This document shows positions 46,571-58,760 of a DNA stretch of 64,000 bases, in pieces. Location of the stretch: NCBI RefSeq assembly GCF_037126465.1, contig NC_088202.1, positions 118,992,123 to 119,056,122 on the forward strand, written 5' to 3'. The notes beneath the pieces were generated by a model, which saw only the letters and a list, made by a program, of their open reading frames with translations, had not been told where the DNA came from and did not search any database. The translations under genes were made by a program, and so were the position numbers. Positions within the stretch are counted from its first letter, which is position 1. The number at the start of each line of letters is the position of its first letter. Source of the DNA: Ornithodoros turicata. Its lineage: Eukaryota; Arthropoda; Arachnida; Ixodida; Argasidae.

Positions 46571-47201
46571 GCTGTGATCAACTTTTATCGCTTCGACTCG
46601 TCTGATAATTTTAAGCTGCCGGAAATATTGCGACTACAATATTGCGATACAGGACGCGATATCGGCCTTCGTGTCAGTGTATTGAGTGCGAGGTCGATGC
46701 GCTCTTATCAGATGATTGTGAGCGTGAATGGTTGGTGCAAACGAACGCGGCACACGTTGGATTGAAGCGACGGAAGCGATTCGATGCTTGCTCGAGCCAG
46801 TGTAACTTTTTGTGCCCTATAACGCACGACCTATTACGATACTAGAGACCTGAACATACGACAATCGCGTATGGGGAGTGCCGGGTTATGGGTTAGTTAC
46901 GACAGTGGCCGCTAGAAGCGCCTAATAGCATTATTGGGGAGAGTAAATGACATGTACATTGCTATCATCATCGCCACCGTTGTTCGTATGCTACAGTATG
47001 CAACACAGCCGGTTGCTATGCACGCGCTAACCTCTTCTTCGTTGTCAACACGGCCCACTATACATTGTCGCGGTTTCGACAAAAGTACGTGCTAACAAAT
47101 AGTGCCAACTAGCGCCAAATCGCATAGCGAAGCGGCGGCCGCCAAAACTACTACTACGGCGCTGGGAACTCTGCGCATGTCCTGGTCTCTAGTACAGTAG
47201 T

Positions 47202-47421
47202 ATGTCGTGCTACAAGGACACTTTAAGACAAATGTTGGCACAATTCCCTATCAAGTCGGCCCAGGGCGCACAATCCACCCCAACCCCTGTGCAACATGCC
47301 GCCACGCTCGTAGGCGGATCGCCCGGAAATAGCACACCACCACCACCTACAACAACCAGCGGAAGTAGTCATAAGTCGTCGTGTATTCCAGGACCGCCAG
47401 AGGTTGCTTCTGCCTTGGAAG
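47202..47421 (+). CDS. Candidate 5' exon, partly SINE-derived
   Basis: ATG at 47202 opens a frame starting MSCYKDTLRQMLAQFPIKSA that runs to GAAG followed by GTATGT, a good splice donor (47421/47422). Upstream sequence is GC-richer, with GCGGCGGCCGCC and TGCGCATG (47137-47178), which resemble a 5' UTR or promoter block. However, 47225-47260 (ATGTTGGCACAATTCCCT, AGTCGGCCCAGGGCGCA) is clearly related to the body of SINE family B, so the first half is either an exonised SINE or not coding. The second half is rich in Ser, Pro and Thr (PPPPTTTSGSSHKSS) and unrecognised. No downstream exon was identified. Confidence 0.25.
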
Positions 47422-47767
47422 GTATGTTTTGCTATTTCTGAGCGATTCCTTTTCCGTTGCTTCTTTGGGCATGTCCATTTCAAAATCCATGAGTCACCCT
47501 ACCTCGTGCATAGTCTGTTTCCCCTCGGCCATCACAGAGACTTGGATCTTCGTTGACTTCTTAACCATTTCATGAATCGACGGCAGGTACCCTTTGGTGA
47601 CCTTGGGTGATCCAGGTTTATTTCTCCGAAATGGATTCACTGATCGTTAACGGAGGTTTCATATAACGTGCGAGAAATATGAAGGAGATGCCTCGCCCAC
47701 GAGGCGCCGTTCATAAAACCAGTGAATTCGTAAATTGAGGATTCACAAGACGGACGAGGATTGACTG

Positions 47768-49285
47768 TGTTCGATGTTTTCTTCTACTTTCCCTTCACTA
47801 TTAAGTACTAATGCGGAAACGCATCCGTTCGATTTACAAAGCGAATATCAAACTAGGAACTGTGTACAGACCTATTGTGTATCATTCCCTGTGCACTTGA
47901 AACAAAACAAACATACACTTGCAGATTAGTCAGAGCTTCATTTAACCTCGGCAGTGCCGTGGTTCCCCTTTGTTCGACTTACTGCTTATCGTGTCTGCGT
48001 GCCTTTCTTCTTTTTTGCGGGAATCAAGTGTATCCAGTCTCGGCAGAGATTCATCATGGCATATATTGACATATAGTGTAAAAATAAAGTTTTCAACAAA
48101 CACAAAAATATATATAACAGCCAGCCTTAAAGAGACGCTCATGAACAGCCTGAAATAGGAAGTAAAACACGGAGAACCCAGTCCCCACGAAGGCAACCTA
48201 GCAGACGTCCTCATCATCCTACTGTGCACTACACTTTGTCACGCCATGCTAATAATTACCAAGTAAATCGCTCATCAAGAATGGGTATCATGACCAAGTG
48301 TACCTCTACGTGATCATTTTCTCCTTCTGACGCCTTCATGGTAACGAGTAGGAAGTAGCTCGCAATTTCGTCGCAATCAGAACACTCGCTCGACGTAGCG
48401 CTAAGCAACGTAGTGGCATTCAGCGTTCAATGATGCAATCGTCCCCTTCATCCTTGGTACCGGAAGGAAGATGATATCCTAGGAACTAATCCAGACAATT
48501 CGATGGTAGCCGTCGATGTCATGGTCACTCGTAATCAGGTAATTTAACGATAGAGATGCAGCCACTTTCTTTTGTTGGCATGCTTCTTCTTGGAGGACGT
48601 TTTTCGGCCGTGCACAGTATACGACGTCAACTGATAGGCTGGTATCGTTCACTATGTAACGGGCACTTAAAAATTGTACAAAATACGGTTGTAAGTCGCG
48701 CTAATGACGTATTCTTCGCGTTGACTACTTCAAGCTAGGGCCTCGATACAACGTTCAAAAAATTCACACATGCTTCCTTATGATGCTCACAGGCTCAGCA
48801 CACAATATAGCTATTAATACACACAAATCGAATTAAACAGTCAATAGATCAATCAATTAAATTCGCAGTCAATTATTTATGGTTGAGTTTTATAGCCAGC
48901 GTATTCGCTGACGTGACGCCGCTGGCAGGAGTTTGTGATAGTTTTTCTGCCAAGTAATCACGTCAGCGATTAGGAACAAGATTTGCAGAATATGCCACAC
49001 GATATCTCAAAAGAGGCCTCAGTCACTTTTATTTCGTTCACGTATCCTCGTAGAGCCCATCACTGCGAGCGAGTTCATGCTGACCTCACCGTGAAAGCGA
49101 AACCGAATGTAAACGTGTCGTCTGATCTTCACGTTTACCGCAAAAAATAGGACGCTCTGTTGGGTGAAACTTTGATTCCAAAATCTGTACCTTATAACAA
49201 CCTATGCCCGATAAATATGAGGTACACCGGAGAATTTTCCCACTGCATTATATGATCTCAACAAAGTCGACCGCCTCGTATATAT
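47768..49285. other. No recognised feature
   Basis: AT-rich, with no coding homology. Confidence 0.5.
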
Positions 49286-49495
49286 ACAGGGTGTTTATTT
49301 TTGTTGGTTACATAATTTTTATTTAAAAACTAGCAAAATCGATGACGTTTTTGACGTGTTCCCGTACATAGCAGTTTCACACTCTTTTAACGATAGTTTG
49401 CACGCAGAACATCTACGTTGTTATTGTGTTAGTTAAAAGCAAAATGTAATCTGAGCAGTTACTTGTGCAATTACATAATTATGTTAATAAAATAT
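49286..49495. mobile_element. ACAGGGTG-type element, one end
   Basis: TATATACAGGGTGTTTATTT at 49281-49300 resembles the terminus of 38103-38817. The partner end is missing, and a LINE tail starts at about 49497 where the element would continue. Confidence 0.4.
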
Positions 49496-49496
49496 T

Positions 49497-49580
49497 CTGA
49501 ACAGCAAGCCGGCATCAGCCTGGCTGACCTTTCCTCTTTTTTTTATTTCTATTAAACATATCCTTCCTTCCCCCTACATA
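49497..49580 (+). mobile_element. LINE 3' tail
   Basis: GAACAGCAAGCCGGC, CAGCCTGGCTGACC and ATTAAACATATCC, then a C-rich tract. Confidence 0.8.
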
Positions 49581-49972
49581 TTCTTCATGCACGCTCATGA
49601 ATACTTGCCGGCGCTGTTCCCTCTTTAGCCCAAAACATTCGATGACTGCACGATGCTTGATGTTGTCCTTCGCGTCTGCTATTGCCACCTAGCGACTTTT
49701 AACGCGGTGCGGGGCGGAACCGAATGAGAGAGGATGGTCATGTGACTCGTGACTATTCCGTAGTAAAACGATGCAATATGCATGCAACATTGCAATACCG
49801 TCAGTTTATTGCATGATACATATGCTTTGAACTTATGAAGCGCCCCTCGCTAGAGAGAATGTGTTGAGTTTGAGTTCATGGTCCCGCGTTTATTAGCGTG
49901 GCTTGGTACTACGTTGAAGAGAGGGTGAATTCCTAGCAGTGTGAAATAAGTGGGTTCTAACAGCACTGCTGG
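49581..49972. other. No recognised feature
   Basis: No coding homology or repeat structure seen. Confidence 0.5.
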
Positions 49973-49974
49973 TA

Positions 49975-50188
49975 CAGTGCTGGATAAAAATTTACAGAAC
50001 ACGCTTCGATGCATTCCTTGCTCAGAGTGACACGCTAGCAGCAAATGGGACCGTACGGACTTACAGACATGTGCCTAGGTGACTTAGGTGACCTGTTTGT
50101 AAGTCCGTACGGTAACATTCTCTGCTAGCGTTTTACAATCAGGAAGCAATGCGCCGGAGCGTGTTCCGTAAACTTTTGTCCAGCACTG
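49975..50188. mobile_element. Complete Tc1-type MITE
   Basis: CAGTGCTGGATAAAA at the left pairs with TTTTGTCCAGCACTG at the right. TA target duplications lie at 49973-49974 and 50189-50190. The arms stay complementary almost to the centre, where CCGTACGGACTTAC is matched by GTAAGTCCGTACGG around AGGTGACTTAGGTGACC. The 214-bp element is thus nearly one hairpin, with no coding capacity. Confidence 0.9.
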
Positions 50189-50389
50189 TACCTTTCCTTC
50201 AGCTGCCATCATTAAATTGATTTATATGCTATGAGAGTAGCTGTCGCTCTCTATGACTACGCGCACTTTCTGCCTTACTCCTCTCTGGCTTGGATAGACG
50301 AGGGTATTTTGTGCCACAAGCATTGCGATCTCCTGAAATCTTCCCGTTAACAACTGCCGCTGCAAAAGCTTAAAAAATGCACAGAAGGA

Positions 50390-50760
50390 CACAAATTATA
50401 TTTCTATAAATATTCGATTACGCTTAGCCTATGCGAGTTAGTGATATTGAGAAAGATCGTCACATCAGTCTGCGTGACTAACAAGTACCTAACTAAAATG
50501 AATAACAGGAAGAAAAAAAAATTCTGCTTCGCCCTTATCTACTTTACTTTTTTTTTCTCTTAAGTCTGTGTTCAAGGTCTTACATATTACGAAAAATAGC
50601 GGAAGCGGTAGCGGAGGAAGAATCCGCCGCCCACCCATATTTGTAGCGGAAATACTTTTACCGTTATCAATTTAAAATGTAACGGGATCCCTATCTTCTC
50701 AAAAACGTAGGGAATACAGTAGCGGCGCTGCTAGTAGTAGCCCTGCTATGAACAACACTG
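50390..50760 (-). mobile_element. hAT GTAGCG family, truncated second copy
   Basis: Inverted, it begins CAGTGTTGTTCATAGC (50760) and continues with GTAGCG motifs and the AT-rich interior including AGGCTAAGCG, parallel to 29475-29830. The opposite terminus is missing. Confidence 0.75.
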
Positions 50761-51295
50761 CCTCATGTCATCATTATCATGCGCCCGTTGTTGTTGTTGC
50801 TACGAAACTGATTTTCTGTCATGTTTCTTGATTGTGCTTTGTTCTATCTTACTGTAGAAGTAGAGCGCCTGTCGCGAAACGTCCCTTCGGAATTCTTGAG
50901 GCTAGTGTACTGTTACACTAATAACCATGCCCTTAACGTTCGTTCCTGATGCCTGAAACACGAGGGCGCTGAAAATACCGTGCGGCAAGTGGTGGCCCAC
51001 TGATTGTAAGAGGCAGCGCTCTTTACAGGATTGAGGAAGCGGCCCACGAACAGCAGCAAGTTCTCTCACGGGACGGCATAAAGAGGTAGCCACTGTTCAG
51101 TGCCATTCGTCCTTGATTACGAACCCTGGACACAGGCTCAATACGAATTCCCCAGACCCTCTCCGAGAGAAGCTGCTCTCCCAGAGGATAGGGGGTAGTG
51201 AGAACAGCTGCAACGTAAGCACAGTGAGAAAGAACGGAAACAGCAACTTTATTTTGGCAAAGATAATAACTTAAGAACAATGAGACTGTAGCAGA
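50761..51295. other. No recognised feature
   Basis: No coding homology. Confidence 0.5.
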
Positions 51296-51445
51296 CGCCA
51301 CGGACAGATTACATTGTACAGTACATAGTGTCTTATATATAGTGTCATTGTACACTATATATAAGCCTTATATAAGACTTATATATAGTGTCTTAATTAT
51401 AGTGTCCTATACTATATATGACATATATATGTCATATATAATGTC
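51296..51445. repeat. AT-rich nested repeat of TATATAGTGTC
   Basis: TATATAGTGTC and related inverted strings (GTACACTATATATAAG, ACATATATATGTC) alternate across about 150 bp, forming many possible hairpins. Confidence 0.85.
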
Positions 51446-53862
51446 TTCGATGAACACAGCGAAGGATATCTATAGTTGATTTGTCTCTTAGTTTTCTAAC
51501 GGTATAGGATGAAAAACTACAGTCGAGAAAACAACAAAATAAGAGTAGCAACGCCGCCATCAATCAAGCTAATTTAAGAGTAGCAAGCCAAGATATTTTA
51601 GGCTGATCATTCCTACCCCATACTAAACAAGCAAACAAGAGAAATCGTTGCGGCGCAATTGATATACAACAATGATGATGAGTTCTCCTATCGTTATTCT
51701 TAATCAGAATAAAAACGGTGTGTACAGCAGGGAATATGGTCACTGTCCAACGCGTCAGAAACGTCACAAAACAATATTTCTGTGGAGAAATTCCATGTCG
51801 AATTGCTCGCATCGTGATATTTTTCAAAATTTAGGGGCGCCCACACGCGTTTCTGAAGCATGAGAATTACGCAAAACAGTTCAACCTTCCGTCCCAGGTA
51901 GCCACCATTTCATAACGGCGTTCGCGTGGTGCTTCCTATACTAAACCAGTGTGGGCAGAAACAAACTGAGTATAATTGATCCTGTCGTCGAAAAGTGTGC
52001 CGATAAAATTTATTTTCAATCGCCGCAACAAACCTCCAACTTCACTCTTCTTTGCTCACTAACAACGACGGACTTAATCTAGCCCCTCATTTTCACGACC
52101 CCAAATTAAGTCGCGCGAAATTCATATTCCTTCTTACGGATTCCTGCAGGGAATTTGGCACAATAATCGCATTATGAGAGCCTCCCTCCCCTCGCTAAAG
52201 GTTTTTTTCTTTATCTTCGCGCTGACGCCTCTTTGCTAATCAAACAGCGGACAAAACTAATCCAGCATATGCAAATAAGCCGCCAAATGAACTTTACTTA
52301 TTTCTTCCTCCTCCTAACATTCCTTCTGGTCTTTCCTTCCCCTATCTCTCTCGTGCAGTAATAAAATGCGCGCAGGGCTGCCGATAGACTTTGCGCGAGG
52401 TGCACTCACTGGTGAACTCTCTTTATTCGGTCCAATGAGTTCTGGCGTCACTCGTTTCCTTGCCGAGCTTTAGTTCCCACGAGACACGCAACTTATCACG
52501 ACGGGGACTTCATTCATTCACCCCTTTTTGACGTGCCGCCAACTCCGTGTGTTCGCTTTGTATCGACGTAGTTTTGAGTGAGTGCTGGGCTGGCCTCCTG
52601 TGCAGCAATTACGTTGAAGGGCAGATGTGACGCAAATCCGCCTCTTTGAGTGCGTCAGCCACCGACGACTCTCATTATGATTTTTTTCCTTTCTGTGTTT
52701 ACTACACTTTATTTTGTATCACGTAATAGACGCAAGTAAGCAGTGAAACGTACAATTTGTACTTGCGTGTTGTGTATCGCTTTTTGGTATCGATATTTTT
52801 ATGTCATAGGTTTTTAGAGAACATGCTGTGTTTCACAGAATTTCTTTTTCATTTTTGCGTTGGTTACGTCGATAAAGTTGAAGTTGGCTCAACTGCTTGC
52901 GGTGCGTCGGCGAAGTGGCCTTGAGGAGAGCGTCTGTCCACTTCCATTGCAACGATCCCCCGTAAACGCACGCAGCACGTAAGCGCGACGTAGAAGCAAT
53001 GTGAACCAGCCGAGGCGGCGCGATAAAAAAACGCACAAAGGGGAGAGTGCGCATCGCGAGTGTGAGGAGGCCCCTCTCCAACCAGAGTGACGAGACGCGG
53101 ATACACCGAGGCCTGAAAAGTCCATTAAAGAAATGCTGTCGCATTTAATAAACTGCACACAAGCAATCATAGTGGAACGTTTAGTTGGTTGTCGTACATA
53201 GTGAACCGTGAGCGAAGACAACACCGGGCGAGCTTTATGTATTAATGTATCTGATGAAGAAGATATATCATACGATGAAGGTACGCTGCGGTCTCTTCCG
53301 TCCGTCTGACTAGAAACCTGTAAGAGAAGCAGACAGGATGGTTAATACATTATGTACTTATTTCATGTTTCACGAAAGTACCAAATCCACCCTCATCCAG
53401 AAGAAGAACAGTCTCTGTTCGAAATATCGGCGGCTTCTGTCCTGAGGCAACTCCCTTCCTACCCTCATCCAGCGTTCGTTGACATCATTTTTGTTTTGTT
53501 TTTCTTTTTTTCTGAGTTTCCTCTTTATTCAGCTTCCCTTCCCTACGAGTACACACATAGCTACATCACCTATGTATGCGTACGCCATTTCCTCCCTAAT
53601 GAACACGAAAAGTAATACCGAATAACACGTGGTCACAACTACCTCGTCTGGTACTGACCTTGCCGTTTCAGTTCTTTCGTAACCAACACACACGTGTGTA
53701 GAAGGAGTATAAATATAGAAATATATATAAATATAGACATATAGAAACGTCGTCAAACAAAAAGGTACACAGACGGCTGCCTGGCCACACACACACGAAG
53801 CTCACCAGTGACAGTATAGGTGTTCTTGTGCTCGGCTGTCGTCGTCGGCTTGCGATGGGAAG
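51446..53862. other. No recognised feature
   Basis: ORFs on the minus strand near 52833-53224 overlap in three frames and resemble no family. Confidence 0.5.
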
Positions 53863-53950
53863 ATAATCTGAGGTTTTACATCGCGAGACTTCTATGATAA
53901 TCAGCGACGCCACAGCGGTCAGTCCGTGGATTACTTTGGCCCACCAGGAA
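53863..53950 (-). mobile_element. SINE family A 3' fragment
   Basis: CAGCGACGCCACAGCGGTC, TCCGTGGATTACTT and GGCCCACCAG correspond to 20137-20182. The tRNA head is absent. Confidence 0.75.
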
Positions 53951-54300
53951 GATAAAGACACAATCGTGCGCAAGGTTATGCTAGAGAATCCACCGGCCGT
54001 TCACCAACAACGAAATGACTACTGTATTTGAAATTCTTGACCATATCCGAGGTAGTCATTTAGTTCCCTCGACACTAAAAGATGAGCAATCTGACAAGTT
54101 GCACTCACGCTCTCCACACCGGCAGATGTCACGCGTGTCACCCTTTATCCAACGCGTGATGCGGACCCAGCGCTATCGCTGGAATTGGAGGCATGGAGGT
54201 GAAGTAACGGATAATCTTGTCCGAATGGAACAGCTATTGTAGGTATTTACACAGTAAGCAATGCATCAATTCATGCGTGTCACGAAAGACTTTCGCACAT
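53951..54300. other. No recognised feature
   Basis: No coding homology. Confidence 0.5.
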
Positions 54301-54305
54301 TATAT

Positions 54306-54485
54306 CCAAATTGAGCTCGCTACCCTAAAGGCACTTCTAAACTTTTTGGGCACCGTAGGACTTCGGTACTCATTTTGAGGCGGATCGTTATTCCATTTCA
54401 CCACATTACCGCCAGCAATTTGGTAGACTATCACTCCTGATGATAAAACTAGCCGCTCATCATCATTAATAAAAAGTTTTTGTTC
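54306..54485 (+). pseudogene. LINE C-terminal tip and 3' UTR
   Basis: The last residues read ATLKALLNFLGTVGLRYSF followed by a stop (about 54320-54378). This parallels LKALLTFLDTIGLRSLL at the end of 4975-5296. The 3' UTR continues with CCAGCAATTTGGTAGAC and TCACTCCTGATGATAAA, ending ATAAAAAGTTTTTG. It is a strongly 5'-truncated, inactive insertion. A foldback element starts immediately after it. Confidence 0.8.
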
Positions 54486-54486
54486 T

Positions 54487-54615
54487 TGCATAATCATAAC
54501 CCCGAGACTAGGAACACTACAAGGACAACACACAAAGTCTGAAACAAAGCTGAAAGTTTATGCCAAACAAATTTATATATGTTCGTGTTCCCAGTCTCGG
54601 GGTTATCATTATGCA
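54487..54615. repeat. Foldback element with 31-bp arms
   Basis: 54487-54517 (TGCATAATCATAACCCCG...) and 54585-54615 are inverted copies with two mismatches. The loop is 67 bp. Confidence 0.88.
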
Positions 54616-54752
54616 TCAGTATCACCAGCTCGCTGGTTTCTTAACCATCCTTTCATTGTTTTTTTCTTGTTGAGCTCGGTACCTGTCGCGCTCACGCCAG
54701 ATACTTGTACTAGATGCCGCACCGTGGCGCCACCATCTTGTTATGCTGCTAC

Positions 54753-54949
54753 AGAACACAGCACTGGCGTATTTCTTCATCAAAGCGGCTCCCTGTAGCT
54801 ATCAGGAAGATATCTAATAAGAAACGGGTGACTGGCTATTCTGTCCATCTCTCAGTATGTGTGTCAGCTCTCCTGTTTGCTGCTGGGGCGTTGCTACAAT
54901 GAAGAAATGCGAAACCCCAGTGTTCCGTGAACTTTTGTCCCTAAGCCGT
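54753..54949. mobile_element. Tc1-like MITE, left end eroded
   Basis: The right end reads GTTCCGTGAACTTTTGTCC, then TA at 54948-54949. The block CGTATTTCTTCAT at the left is inverted at the right as ATGAAGAAATGCG. The left terminal bases no longer match. Confidence 0.5.
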
Positions 54950-55435
54950 ACATCTGCAGGTGCATATAAAGCCAAGATAATGCCATATGTGGAATACGTG
55001 GGGTAAAACACATAGACCAGGCGATGCAGACCTCGTGACGCCATTAAAATGTTGAGAGACTGGCCTTCTCTCTATCGACTCTCTATCGTGTGCACCATAT
55101 TCAACATTCCCTGATGTCATAGCGAAGGAGATATCACTTTAAGATTTTAGTTGCCTTGTGTTCTTAGGTAAGCGCTGCAGAGCAGACAGTCCATGCAAAG
55201 TAGGCTCCCATCTCCATATTTTTTTCTACTGCAATAATAATCGTCATCCATACTTTTGGACAATTTTATTGGTACGGTGGCTAATAGCAACTGAAAAGAC
55301 GCATGAAGAAAAAAAAAACCATAATAATGTGAATGTTCCCCCGCATTTGTCTCGTTCGGACATCACACACCATAGGTGCATGGTCAAAAAGTGATTACAA
55401 AACTTCGTGATGTCCATGGTGTCTCTCGTGTCTCT
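54950..55435. other. No recognised feature
   Basis: No coding homology. Confidence 0.5.
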
Positions 55436-55529
55436 CGCTGGACGAAAGGAAGAAGACTAAAACAAGACGAGACACACGAAGCGCTTCGTGTGTCTCCTCT
55501 TGTTTTAGTCTCCGTCCTTTCGTCCAGCG
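55436..55529. repeat. 94-bp near-perfect palindrome without loop
   Basis: Two 47-bp arms meet at AAGCGCTT (55479-55486). CGCTGGACGAAAGGA at the left end is inverted exactly at the right end. Only about three mismatched pairs were seen. No spacer, no coding role. Confidence 0.95.
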
Positions 55530-57192
55530 CACCCAAGACTGTGGATCACTACCAACGCGCCCGAACTAGAGTGTTGACGGAAAGAAGTTAATTGACGACG
55601 AACCCATGAATGTAGAAAAAGTGATAGGGACCAATATGGTAACAACGCTCACTCATATGTTTCCTTTCGCAACAGATTTCACACAAAAACCGTTCCCTGT
55701 TATCCGGGATCGAAAACTAACTCTCATAACATTCTCCACAAGACACCACGGTATTTATCTCAATCATTACCATGGTGCACTGCTTTGTGACCACGCGTCT
55801 TTCTTGTGTACGCGCACGGCACTTCCGCTTCCATCAAACGCCGTATCTCCTGAGCCACCAAATGTAACCCGATATCTTTATGGCATTTCCTTCTTTTTAA
55901 CATTATCGTCCTTTATTAGAGCCAAGTAAAGATCGCCCTCTGGGTGTCTCCGTGTAGGCGTCCTCGACCTGCAATTTTTCACTGCTAAGTCGCTCTCTTC
56001 TTGATAAGACACTCCTTACGAAATTTCAGCATCGTCGCAAGCTTTAACGACAAGCCCGTTCGTGGGGGGTCTCCTCCTACGGTCCATCCATGGTTTGAAT
56101 GGCTTTCACTGACCATCGTATATCAGCCTCCTCTGAAGATAAAGAGCCACTGTCGCCTTCGATATTTTCAGATCTGCTGCTTTCGGAATGAGCGGCAGAC
56201 CAATAAATCCTGGATCCTCGCCAATTCTACCAGCTTCCTTAGGAGGTCAACTTTTTCTTGTAACATCTTATCGTATTGTCCCTTAAAACGAAAAAGACAT
56301 TAGTTTGTGCCGTCTCCTTTCTTGTTACTTTATCGCGGCTTTCGGTGAGAATGTAAAACAAGCTGTGGGCCCAAGGTTTTGAGGGTTATAGATGGGGGAA
56401 TCTAGATAAGGCACCTAGGCAGATATTAAGGGAACTATTATATTTTTCAGTAATAATTCGAGAGTGGGCTTTCGATAACTAGTGATTAGATCACATATAA
56501 GCGAATGCCTCAACCGAACCAAATAGAATGCGTTGTACCCATTGTCGTGCGTTGCTGAGTGCTGATACCTGTAATAAATAAAGCATAATATGGCTATCCG
56601 TACCATTACTAATACTCCTGGTTCATGGCGGTCTTAAGGATGATGGACGGACCCATCCCCATTCCAAACGCGTAAGCTAGTTCATCTGTCTTTCATCGCA
56701 ATTTCTCTGCGTTTTCTAATTGCAAGTGTTTTCAAATAATTAAGATGCTTATGGCACTTTTCCTCCAATATTCCACCAAGGAATGACTGACTGTAATCTT
56801 ACGATTCGCCTACTTTATCAAAGCTGTCCCAACATCGCCACCTAGCCCACTAGAAAGTGGTTGTCTGGAGCCGGGACTTTTGGGGACAATGAGTTATTAC
56901 TACTACGTTGTCCCCATTGTAGCATGGGTAGTGATGTTTGATAATTTGTTTTGTTTCAATAAAATATTTTGACAAGGTAATAATGAAGCAGAATATATTA
57001 AGAAGATAATAATTAAGACAAGTCCAAACCACCGAACCACGCCTGCACGACTCCTCCATTGCCGGAGTGCTTATACACACCCTTCCAAAATGCATACAAA
57101 AGGTGGTAAAAGGTCTTTATGGCAAAAATGTAGCTTCCTTTCCGATGCTCTCCAAGACATAGCTTTCTTTGGAGTTGGAGTTGGACGGACTA
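55530..57192. other. No recognised feature
   Basis: Short ORFs only. The 107-codon plus-strand frame at 55606 is unrecognised. Confidence 0.5.
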
Positions 57193-57299
57193 GCTTTCTT
57201 TGGTTGGTGGTTGCTAAAATAACAACAAGGTAATAACAGGGGAGCTGTCTTTGGTGGTGGTGGTTGGTAAAATAACAAGGGGAGGGGGAGCTGTCTTTG
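57193..57299. repeat. Imperfect ~50-bp direct duplication
   Basis: CTTTGGTTGGTGGTTGC, AAAATAACAACAAGG and GGGGAGCTGTCTTTG recur as CTTTGGTGGTGGTGG, AAAATAACAAGGGG and GGGGGAGCTGTCTTTG. Confidence 0.75.
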
Positions 57300-58310
57300 T
57301 TTTTCGTGTAACAGTGCCGTTCAGCAATTACTCGAGTCCAGATTCAGTGGTCTGTAAAGCGTGCTTTGTCTGCAGTGCACTGTTGCACGTAACAGAAGCG
57401 GGCTTTTCGGCAGAACATGTTCTGATCGCCCAAACTTGCAAAGAGGCAGCATGTCAGTGCTTTTGAAATGAGACACCAGGTTGCAATATTATGCACGAAG
57501 CTAAAAAAAACAAAAAAAAAAACACATAAGCTTCACAATGCACGGTTGCATATCTGACCAGCAATCAGAGGGTATGGGTTCCGTATCGTGGCTAACCTTT
57601 CCCTTTTCATCAACTGCCGTTATTTAATGCTTAAACTCAAAACTCGTAACGTTAACGTAATCGTTCGTGTTCAGGAAGATGAAAAGGCGAGTAACAGGCA
57701 AGGTTATAGATACTTGCTCTCTAGGTGCGTCCTGGCTGAAGCACTCCGTACGTTGTACGACATCATTTGTTTCTAGGCAATACCTTTTAGCGCACTCTCA
57801 CAGCGTGCATCACTTCAGTCAGCCAAATGAAAATGTTACAACGAAATGTTAGCACTTACTCTTACACTCTGTTTTATACACGTTATTACAATAACGCTTG
57901 CGCAAATAGCTATAACGTAAACAAGGACTAGAGCCGAAGAACCTTCGGGCATCCTTACAATTGCTTCTTTTATTTGTATTTAGCAGAAACGCAATCAATG
58001 GTATGGACTCAATAGCGTTTGCTAGTAAAGGACTCCCGTATCACAGAGTGATCAAGGCTAAACAGCATACACTGATACATACACAAAGTCGGCCCGCTCA
58101 AGTGTCGCATGACCAACCTCGGATACTCCAACATCTATCTTGCAACATTACTTGGCACACGCAGCGCTTCCCAGCTACCTGCGGGATACCGGTCTCTTCA
58201 GCAGCCTGTGATATCGTGGGTGGGATGCCGGAAGACCTCTGACCTCTGACCCCACATTGCCTGACTCTGACTACCCCAGGAACTTGACTGCCCACTAAGG
58301 TATTATTTAT
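57300..58310. other. No recognised feature
   Basis: No coding homology. Confidence 0.5.
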
Positions 58311-58311
58311 C

Positions 58312-58420
58312 AAGGAATAGCAAGCCGTCCTTTCTCGCTGACTTTTCCTGCCAAAATAGAATAGAATAGAAATAGAATGAAAAAAATGCCTCCCAAAATA
58401 TTTAGATCCCCCCCCCACAC
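58312..58420 (+). mobile_element. LINE 3' tail ending in a C run
   Basis: GGAATAGCAAGCCGTCC, TCTCGCTGACTTTTCC, an ATAGA-rich tract and ATATTTAGATCCCCCCCCC. Confidence 0.7.
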
Positions 58421-58456
58421 ACAAAGTCAATTCAAATTGACAGATCTACAAAGTAT

Positions 58457-58760
58457 GCAGGATGTTTCGCCTAACGTGTTACGACAGTGCAGTTAAAAAT
58501 CTACGCGTTTGAAAGCTATAGGGTAAGCGGTACTTATCTATGGGGAACTTTTTCTTTCGGAAACTCGGTTTGTTTGGCTCTCACATTTGCCCAGTTGGAG
58601 TAAAGTTTTATCGCCAGAATCGAACAGTGCATTGTGCATGTATTTACCGAAATCCACCACACACATACGCTACCTAGAGGAATGACAGAAGCTGTAAAAA
58701 ATGTGCGAAGACGGGTACTTTCAAACGTGCAATTGTAGAGCCGCACTCTGTTATTCGTAG
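58457..58760. mobile_element. Possible ACAGGGTG-type element, one end
   Basis: GCAGGATGTTTCGCCTAACG resembles a worn ACAGGGTGTTT terminus. No partner end was found, so the extent is arbitrary. Confidence 0.25.

Larger units (their letters stand above)
43198..47767. mobile_element. Possible pogo/Tigger-like element defined by two ends
   Basis: CAGTCAACCCTC at 43198 and GAGGATTGACTG ending 47767 are inverted repeats with one mismatch, like pogo-group termini. TA precedes the left end but TG follows the right. No transposase is readable in between, and several other elements occupy the interval. They may be two unrelated ends. Confidence 0.3.

Noticed and set aside
43198..47767. Autonomous pogo transposase gene
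   Set aside because: No frame in the interval shows DDE or helix-turn-helix motifs; only the end-like sequences were seen.
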